A stretch of DNA of 64,000 bases. Origin: Kiritimatiellales bacterium. Lineage in GTDB: Bacteria; Verrucomicrobiota; Kiritimatiellia; Kiritimatiellales; Tichowtungiaceae. Numbering within the stretch: the stretch's first letter is position 1; each line of letters begins with the position of its first letter. This document shows, piece after piece, positions 58,998-64,000 of this stretch. The position numbers and the translations under genes are program-made. The stretch covers positions 158,104 through 222,103 of the forward strand of contig JBBADV010000004.1 in NCBI GenBank assembly GCA_041656295.1. Direction: 5' to 3'. Under the pieces are notes generated by a model, which saw only the letters and a program-made list of their open reading frames with translations, was not told the origin of the DNA and did not search any database.

Positions 58998-61982
58998 TTA
59001 AAGCAAGGAGACCGCGTCAACATCCACTGTAACTTTGACGGTTTTCGGCAGCTTCATCATACCGAAGGCGGCGCGGATAGCGGTGCTCAGCGTTTTGGTA
59101 TGCGCCGCACGCAGCAGAATCTGCCAGCGGTATTCGCCGCGAATGCGCGCGATCGGCGCCGGCATTGCCGGAGAAAGAATAACAGTTGCGCCGGCGCATT
59201 GTTCGACGCCGGCGAAAAATTTTTCAGCCATGCCGCCGGTCTGCAGATTGTCTTTGCCGCGAAATGTGATGCATACCAAACGGGTGTACGGCGGATAGCC
59301 GAGCTCCTGGCGGAATGAAAATTCCTGATCGCAAAAACCGGCGAAGTCCATGCGCTGCGCCGCCTGAATTGCCGGATGGTGCGGCGTATAGGTTTGCACG
59401 ATCACTTCGCCGGCGGTTTCTCCGCGCCCGGCACGGCCGGCAACCTGCGTCAGTAGTTGAAACACACGCTCGCCGGCGCGAAAGTCCGCCATGTGCAGGG
59501 CGTGATCCGGGTTGACCACGCCGACGAGTGTGACGTTCGGGAAATCGAGCCCTTTTGCAATCATCTGTGTCCCGACGAGAATATCAATTTTTCCGGTACG
59601 GAATTTTCCCAGCACATCGCGGTACGCATTTTTCCGGCGCATTGTATCCGAATCCATCCGCTGAATCCGTGCTTTAGGGAACAGCGCCGTCACCACCTCT
59701 TCAATTTTTTCGGTGCCGGCGCCGGAATATTTAAACTGCAGCGATGCGCACGCCGGACATTTTTCTGGCACCGGAATTTCATCGCCGCAAAAATGACACA
59801 CCAGCCGACCGCGTGCTTTGTGAAACGTCAGCCCGACACTGCACTGCGAACACTCTGCGGTATAACCGCAGTCGGGACAGGTGAGTGACGACGAAAAGCC
59901 GCGCCGGTTCATAAAAATCATTGTCTGCTCCGCGCGGTTCAACCGTGTGCGGATGGCTTCAACCAGTTCGCGTGAAAACAGATGCGGTTTGCCTTCGCGC
60001 TGCGCTTCAATGCGCATATCCACAATCTGCATCAGCGGCATCTGCCGGTCGTCCACGCGCTGCGGCATGTCGACATAACGGTATTTTCCGCTCTTCGCAT
60101 TCGCGTACGACTCCAGCGCCGGCGTCGCCGAACCGAGCACCACCGCGCACTTTTCCATTCGTCCGCGCATCACCGCCGTATCGCGCGCGCTGTACCGCGG
60201 CGCTTCATCCTGCTTATAGGTCGGCTCGTGTTCTTCATCGACGACAATCAACCCGGGATTTTCCACCGGCGCAAACAGCGCCGACCGCGCGCCGACCACA
60301 ATCTTCGCTTCACCGGCGCGAATCCGATGCCATTCGTCATAACGCTCGCCGTCCGACAATGAACTGTGCAGCACTGCAATCTTTTCCGGCGCATCCGCAA
60401 ACCGCGCGCGGAACCGGTCCACTGTCTGCGGCGTCAGTGCAATTTCCGGCACCAGTACAATCGCGCCTTTGCCCTGTTCCAGCGCGCGCGCGATCGCCTG
60501 TAAATACACTTCCGTTTTCCCTGAACCCGTTACACCGTGCAGTAGAATCACCGGCGGCTCCGGTTCATCCATTGCTGCAGTAATCTGATTCAGCGCCGCC
60601 GCCTGCTGCGGCATTAAATCGAACGGTTCTGTTTTCAGCAAATGAATTCCGGCGTGCGGATCACGGTATACCGCTTCACTTGAAATCAAAACCATGCCCT
60701 TTTTCTCCAGCGCTTTCACAGTCGCCGCCGAAACTCCCGCCCGTTCCGTTAATTCAGTCAGCAGCAGCGCGCCGGAATTCTTGAGGACGTCGACGACGGA
60801 TTGCTGCTTGGCTGTTAGCTTCAAATTTTCATTTGCAGAAAAAGTAGACGCGGCGCCCCCGCCGCGTTCCGCATTCGCACAGAAAACACTGAACGTTCCT
60901 GCCGGCAGATTTTTCGGATTATTAAGAATGTACTCACGAAACTTTGATAAACTTTCCGGTGATCGCACAATGTGATCAAATGATTCTTTCTGCCAAAGGT
61001 TTCTTTGTTGTGCAGAACACAAAGTAGACGCGGCGCCCCCGCCGCGTTCACACACATTACGCGGCGGGGGCGCCGCGTCTACTTTACCAATCATATGAGA
61101 AGAAACCGATTTCCACTGTTGAATGATCGAAGACAGTGTATTGTCGCCGCGCGGCGCAACGAGGACATGAACATGATTCGGCATGATTACATAACTGTCG
61201 ATTCGATACCGCTCACCGTCAAACGCCTGCATTGTTTCTTCAAGAATCTGCCGGTTTTTTGCGTCAGAAAAAATACAGCTTCCGGTGCCGGAATTCAGCC
61301 ATTTTTCAAACGGTGCTGAAAAACGCCGGTGATACTCTTCGTGCCATTCGTCTGCAGAAAAAGCAGACGCGACGTCTCTGGTGCGTTCCGTCGTTTTTGG
61401 TTCAGGATTTTCTTCCAGCCATTCGTCGCGCTCGCGCCGCCACTGTACCAGTTTTTCCTGTGGTACAGAATCCGCAAGCCGGAACGTTACAAAATACATG
61501 GTTCCGTCCTGCCGCCAGTGCGGAAGATTGCCGCCGGACAAATAAGATACAGGTACAGAAGAATCAAAATAATTTGTTTGGACGTGCGTGGAGCGCGACG
61601 GGGACGTTGCGTCTACTTTTCCGATCAACGAAACCGTTAACTGCTTTTTTTCGCCTTCGGACTTCCGCCGGACGACAGCCGGCAGAACGGAACGAACACA
61701 CGTTTCGAACGGCGCGAGATAGTAGGTGCTCATCCAGCGCGCGAGATCCATAACGACCGGCGTGATGAGCGATGTTTCGCCGAGCACTTTTTCGATCGGC
61801 TTCAGTTCTTTAAGATCAGATTTTTCGGCGAACCCGACGACAAATCCAGTGACGTTCCGGCTGCCGAACGGCACCTCCACGCGCGAGCCGATTTCAACCG
61901 CCGGTTGCAGTGCTGCCGGAATCAGATAATCGAATTCCCGGTCCAGACTGAGATCAACGGCGACTTTGGCGATGCGGTTCAT
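58998..61982 (-). CDS. priA: Primosomal helicase PriA with an in-frame RAYT transposase insert
   Basis: 994 residues; PriA is normally about 700-730. Residues 1-118 are the 3'-DNA-binding domain (VAVDLSLDREFDYLIPAALQ, GSRVEVPFGSRNVTGFVVGF, WMSTYYLAPFETCVRSVLPA). Residues about 119-384 are a REP-bounded RAYT transposase. From about 385 PriA resumes with the winged helix (TAKQQSVVDVLKNSGALLLT), Walker A HGVTGSGKTEVYLQ (482-495), DEEH in IVVDEEHEPTYKQDEAPRYS, eight zinc Cys (702-745), and motifs V/VI (GTQMIAKGLDFPNVTLVGVV, QVAGRAGRGETAGEV). Subtracting the insert leaves about 728 residues, a normal PriA. It overlaps the YjbQ-family gene by 4 bases. Confidence 0.93.
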   Translation of the reverse strand: MNRIAKVAVDLSLDREFDYLIPAALQPAVEIGSRVEVPFGSRNVTGFVVGFAEKSDLKELKPIEKVLGETSLITPVVMDLARWMSTYYLAPFETCVRSVLPAVVRRKSEGEKKQLTVSLIGKVDATSPSRSTHVQTNYFDSSVPVSYLSGGNLPHWRQDGTMYFVTFRLADSVPQEKLVQWRRERDEWLEENPEPKTTERTRDVASAFSADEWHEEYHRRFSAPFEKWLNSGTGSCIFSDAKNRQILEETMQAFDGERYRIDSYVIMPNHVHVLVAPRGDNTLSSIIQQWKSVSSHMIGKVDAAPPPRNVCERGGGAASTLCSAQQRNLWQKESFDHIVRSPESLSKFREYILNNPKNLPAGTFSVFCANAERGGGAASTFSANENLKLTAKQQSVVDVLKNSGALLLTELTERAGVSAATVKALEKKGMVLISSEAVYRDPHAGIHLLKTEPFDLMPQQAAALNQITAAMDEPEPPVILLHGVTGSGKTEVYLQAIARALEQGKGAIVLVPEIALTPQTVDRFRARFADAPEKIAVLHSSLSDGERYDEWHRIRAGEAKIVVGARSALFAPVENPGLIVVDEEHEPTYKQDEAPRYSARDTAVMRGRMEKCAVVLGSATPALESYANAKSGKYRYVDMPQRVDDRQMPLMQIVDMRIEAQREGKPHLFSRELVEAIRTRLNRAEQTMIFMNRRGFSSSLTCPDCGYTAECSQCSVGLTFHKARGRLVCHFCGDEIPVPEKCPACASLQFKYSGAGTEKIEEVVTALFPKARIQRMDSDTMRRKNAYRDVLGKFRTGKIDILVGTQMIAKGLDFPNVTLVGVVNPDHALHMADFRAGERVFQLLTQVAGRAGRGETAGEVIVQTYTPHHPAIQAAQRMDFAGFCDQEFSFRQELGYPPYTRLVCITFRGKDNLQTGGMAEKFFAGVEQCAGATVILSPAMPAPIARIRGEYRWQILLRAAHTKTLSTAIRAAFGMMKLPKTVKVTVDVDAVSLL
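60831..61628 (-). mobile_element. REP-associated tyrosine transposase (RAYT) unit inserted in priA
   Basis: The insert encodes a Y1/HUH transposase of the RAYT class. It opens GGNLPHWRQDGTMYFVTFRL (about residues 150-169), carries the HUH motif YVIMPNHVHVLVAPRGDNTL (264-283; His 270 and 272), then NLWQKESFDHIVRSPESLSK and the catalytic Tyr in FREYILNNPKN (Tyr 351). Both outer ends are REP palindromes in opposite orientation: 61593-61628 (TGATCGGAAAAGTAGACGC flank and head) and 60831-60875 (ending GCGTCTACTTTTTCTGCA). Extra REP copies lie inside at 61350-61388 and 61005-61088. The reading frame of the host gene continues through the whole unit in the same orientation. Confidence 0.88.
61005..61088 (-). 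repeat. Paired REP (BIME) inside the transposase coding region
   Basis: Two near-identical REP copies in inverted orientation about 10 bases apart: GTAGA head, stem CGCGGCG, loop of C residues, stem CGCCGCG, then a spacer (AATGTGTGTGAA on the coding strand), then the mirror image. Read in frame as GKVDAAPPPRNVCERGGGAA then STLCSAQQ, it sits between the HUH motif and the catalytic Tyr, where other RAYTs have only about 8-10 residues. Confidence 0.85.
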
Positions 61983-62395
61983 TCCCCGATAATTTTCACA
62001 AGGACACGTTTTTCGCGCAGGCCGTCATATTCGCCGTAAAAAATCTGTTCCCACGGACCAAAGTCGAGTTTTCCGGCAGTGACGGCGCAAACGGCCTCGC
62101 GCCCCATGAGCTGGCGTTTCAAATGCGCGTCGGCGTTATCTTCAAATCCGTTATGCGCGTACTGACTGTGCGGTTTTTCCGGCGCGAGTTTTTCGAGCCA
62201 TTGTTCGAAATCGCCGTGCAGTCCGCTTTCATCGTCGTTAATAAAAACACTGGCAGTAATGTGCATCGCGTTAACAAGACACAAGCCTTCTTTAATTCCG
62301 CTCTCGCGCAAACATTCATTTACGTCCGGTGTGATGTTTATATACGCGCGCCGGCGCGGCGCTTTAATCCAAAGTTCTTTCCGGTATGACTTCAT
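61979..62395 (-). CDS. YjbQ/UPF0047 family protein (secondary thiamine-phosphate synthase-like)
   Basis: 138 residues from ATG 62395. Family pattern: INITPDVNECLRESGIKEGL, CLVNAMHITASVFINDDESG (His and Asp metal region), YAHNGFEDNADAHLKRQLMG and GKLDFGPWEQIFYGEYDGLR. The protein is a small trimeric beta-barrel; E. coli YjbQ has a weak thiamine-phosphate synthase activity in vivo, but the native role is uncertain. The stop overlaps the priA start as ATGA. The frame upstream of 62395 runs through a TTCGA phrase repeat. Confidence 0.88.
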   Translation of the reverse strand: MKSYRKELWIKAPRRRAYINITPDVNECLRESGIKEGLCLVNAMHITASVFINDDESGLHGDFEQWLEKLAPEKPHSQYAHNGFEDNADAHLKRQLMGREAVCAVTAGKLDFGPWEQIFYGEYDGLREKRVLVKIIGE

Positions 62396-62403
62396 AGGAC
62401 TCC

Positions 62404-62468
62404 CGAATTTTGAATGTCGAATATCGAACAAGGAATTTCGAAATCCGTTAATTCGATATTCATTATTC
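62404..62468. repeat. TTCGA-type phrase repeat between the YjbQ gene and nadD-rsfS
   Basis: GAATTTTGAATGTCGAATAT, CGAACAAGGAATTTCGAAAT, CCGTTAATTCGATATTCATT. The unit is the same as that read in frame in the methyltransferase at 37360-37402. It overlaps the last codons of the nadD-rsfS gene. Confidence 0.75.
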
Positions 62469-63479
62469 TACATTCCCCGGTTCAACTCTCACCGCATCTT
62501 TCCACAGTTTTTCAAGATCGTAGAAACTGCGCATTTCATCGCTGAAAATGTGAATCATCACGCCGTCGTAATCAACAATCGCCCAGCCGGATTCCGGCGT
62601 ACCGGCGGCGCGCCAGCCTTCGTACTGTTCATTTTTGAACAGACGCTGCAGTCCGTCGCTCAGCGCTTTCAGATGCGGTTTGTTGGCGGCGGAGGCGACA
62701 ACAAAATAGTCGGCGATGTTAGCGACTGCACGCAAATCAAGTATGACAATATCTTTGGCGTTTTTTTCGTCCAGAAATTTTATGGATTTCCCGATCACTT
62801 CAGGAAGTGCTTCACTCATTAAATTTTTTCCTTTCTCCCTATATAAATGATGAGTGTCAATATAGCGCTCTACTGCTGCCGGAACAAGCCCGCGAATATT
62901 TTTGCCCGCCGCCAGCCGATGCCGGATGTCCGACGATGAAACATCGATTTTGTGAATAGCAATAACGCGCCCCAGCAGCCGCTGCTTCCATTCGCCGGTT
63001 AATTGAATTTGCGCCGCAATTTCAGCTGCATTGTCACCGCCGCGCGCGAACGGAACAATAGTGCAGATTTTAAGCAGTTCTTCTATGCGATACCACCGAT
63101 GCAGTTCGGCGAGCGAATCAAGCCCAATGATGAAAAAAAATTGCGCTGCGGAATTTTCTGTACGCAGTTGTGTGATGGTATCGAATGTATACGAAACTCC
63201 GCCGCGCCGGAGTTCCAGCCCGGAAACCTCGAATACCGGATTTCCGCCGGCAGCAAGTTCCAGCATTGCAAACCGGTGTTCATCTCCGGCGAGCGTGCGG
63301 TCCGGCTTATGCGGCGACATTGCCGCCGGCATAAAAATCAGCCGGTCCAGACCAAGCTGCTCTACGGCATCCTGCGCGACCGTTATATGCCCGCAGTGCA
63401 CCGGATCAAATGATCCGCCGAAAACGCCGATGCACAATGGATCATTGACGATTGACGATTGACGATTGTTTTCTTTCAT
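62463..63479 (-). CDS. nadD: Fused nicotinate-nucleotide adenylyltransferase (NadD) and ribosomal silencing factor (RsfS)
   Basis: 338 residues from ATG 63479. Residues about 16-215 are NadD: IGVFGGSFDPVHCGHITVAQ (the H-x-G-H loop), MPAAMSPHK, FFIIGLDSLAELHRW and VSSSDIRHRLAAGKNIRGLV. Residues about 221-338 are RsfS: ALPEVIGKSIKFLDEKNAKD, IVILDLRAVANIADYFVVAS, GWAIVDYDGVMIHIFSDEMR, SFYDLEKLWKD. The two are read without a stop, but an internal ATG at 62819 with a strong GGGAGAAAGG site could also give RsfS alone (118 residues). Residues 4-14 of NadD (NNRQSSIVNDP) come from a CGATTGA phrase repeat. Confidence 0.9.
   Translation of the reverse strand: MKENNRQSSIVNDPLCIGVFGGSFDPVHCGHITVAQDAVEQLGLDRLIFMPAAMSPHKPDRTLAGDEHRFAMLELAAGGNPVFEVSGLELRRGGVSYTFDTITQLRTENSAAQFFFIIGLDSLAELHRWYRIEELLKICTIVPFARGGDNAAEIAAQIQLTGEWKQRLLGRVIAIHKIDVSSSDIRHRLAAGKNIRGLVPAAVERYIDTHHLYREKGKNLMSEALPEVIGKSIKFLDEKNAKDIVILDLRAVANIADYFVVASAANKPHLKALSDGLQRLFKNEQYEGWRAAGTPESGWAIVDYDGVMIHIFSDEMRSFYDLEKLWKDAVRVEPGNVE
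62830..62840 (-). promoter_or_regulatory. rsfS: Internal ribosome site for RsfS within nadD-rsfS
   Basis: AGGGAGAAAGG on the coding strand, 10 bases before ATG 62819 (MSEALPEVIGKSIKFL). It is stronger than the site of the full-length start, so separate RsfS production is likely in addition to, or instead of, the fusion. Confidence 0.55.
63437..63470. repeat. GATTGAC phrase repeat in the nadD N-terminus
   Basis: ATGGATCATTGACGATTGAC then GATTGACGATTGTT: three exact GATTGAC units and one partial. Read in frame on the minus strand as NNRQSSIVND. Confidence 0.8.
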
Positions 63480-63494
63480 TTCAAATTTTTTCAA

Positions 63495-64000
63495 CCGCCG
63501 GACACCATGGACTTAGGAAAATTCTGTGAATCCTGTCAGAACTCTTATGTCGTTTTGGTTTCTTCATCTGTTTTCATCTGCATTGCCCGTGGTTGAAGCC
63601 GGCGTTTTAATCTGTTTTGCGGCGCGGCGCGAACAAAATAAATTTTTGATCCCGGAATTCGCTGCCGGGGTTCTAGAGCGTATTAAGAAAAATTATAGCC
63701 ACAAAAAACACAAAAACACACAAAAGTGTAATGTATCGCGGCATCTTTGCCTGTCTTGGGAAATCCGCAGATAACGTAGATGAACGCAGATATTTAAACC
63801 AGGGGATACACAACACACACGGAAGTTTTGCAGAAAGCATCAGGCATTCAGGGATTAGCAGAGAGGCAGAGTCGTAGACGCGGCGCCCTCGCCGCGTTCC
63901 GTGTTCAGGGTTTTCAGTTTACAGTTGGGAGTTGAAAAGTTCTCAGTGCGCTCTGCGGTTTATCAATCATTCGGCCCGTAATTATTTTGCGATTGTTGCG
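63495..64000. repeat. Gene-free right end with several phrase repeats
   Basis: No supported gene in the last 500 bases. It contains AATCCTGTCAGAAC (63530), TTGGTTTCTTCATCTGTTTT (63555), CCACAAAAAACACAAAAACA (63702), ATCCGCAGATAACGTAGATG then AACGCAGAT (63766), GTGTTCAGGGTTTTCAG (63900) and a REP copy. The 82-codon plus-strand frame at 63526 is made of these phrases and is not supported. Confidence 0.6.
63874..63899 (+). repeat. Solo REP copy
   Basis: GTAGACGCGGCGCCCTCGCC then GCGTTC: head GTAGA, stem CGCGGCG, loop CCCT, stem CGCCGCG. It differs from the priA copies at one loop base and lies in noncoding sequence. Confidence 0.85.

Noticed and set aside
59921..60583. 220-codon plus-strand frame across priA
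   Set aside because: Pro/Arg-rich composition typical of antisense frames; PriA helicase motifs occupy the other strand.
60831..61628. Idea that the priA insert is a separate gene or an intein
   Set aside because: There is no stop between the parts, so it is not a separate gene in this sequence. No intein splicing motifs (N-terminal Cys/Ser block, His-Asn at the end) are present. HUH and Tyr motifs with REP ends identify a RAYT.
63526..63774. 82-codon plus-strand frame at the right end
   Set aside because: Composed largely of phrase repeats also seen in other spacers; no ribosome site.
1..64000. tRNA, rRNA, tmRNA or other standard RNA genes
   Set aside because: All spacers long enough were read on both strands and no cloverleaf, T-loop consensus or rRNA-like stretch was found; a covariance search could still reveal divergent RNAs.

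Overview
The window looks like a chromosomal segment of a Gram-negative bacterium of the PVC superphylum, most likely Kiritimatiellota, Lentisphaerota or Verrucomicrobiota. I infer this from three things: a GH172 (DUF2961) protein, a secreted protein of the autotransporter-repeat or PEP-CTERM type at the left edge, and the heavy load of REP palindromes and low-complexity phrase repeats between and inside genes. No rRNA, tRNA or CRISPR array was seen.

Layout. 1-12.5 kb is accessory catabolism: a secreted protein (cut by the edge), a GH172 protein divergent from an AraC regulator, then a tight plus-strand operon (two Gfo/Idh/MocA oxidoreductases, a CtBP-like 2-hydroxyacid dehydrogenase, a class III aminotransferase, an M20 peptidase and a zinc alcohol dehydrogenase). 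It is flanked by wreckage: a URO-D C-terminus, a possible transposase scrap, a shrunken FAH-fold gene and a frameshifted M20 peptidase. 12.8-24.6 kb is housekeeping: ftsK, a RodZ-like gene, pgsA, a CvpA-like gene, dnaG, a NarL-type regulator, mazG, a HAD-like protein without catalytic Asp, a repeat-filled spacer, and guaA.

24.7-38.1 kb is a minus-strand block of nine genes that reads as a defence island. In transcription order it holds an Eco57I/MmeI-like adenine methyltransferase, a SIR2 NADase-type protein, a HerA ATPase, a KTSC protein, a DUF2130 coiled-coil protein, an AlbA_2/HATPase protein, RhuM, a DEAD/DEAH helicase and a GIY-YIG (T5orf172) protein. SIR2-HerA is a known anti-phage pair; the full combination is not one I recognise.

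38.4-63.5 kb returns to housekeeping: carbon-nitrogen hydrolase, rsgA, LemA/TPM genes, rseP-cdsA-uppS, purA, a receiver-kinase hybrid, nitroreductase, CpXC protein, a RecB/Cas4-like nuclease, ettA, uvrB, a cell-wall amidase, lipoproteins, mutY, priA, a YjbQ-family gene and a nadD-rsfS fusion.

The most striking feature is in priA. A REP-associated tyrosine transposase (RAYT) with its HUH and Tyr motifs sits in frame between the 3'-DNA-binding and winged-helix regions of the primosomal helicase. It is bounded by, and itself interrupted by, copies of its own REP palindrome, yet the 994-codon frame stays open. The same REP is in frame in mutY, and other short repeats are in frame in, or supply start regions for, pgsA, dnaG, mazG, uppS, nadD and the methyltransferase. 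This genome therefore seems unusually tolerant of in-frame repeat invasion.
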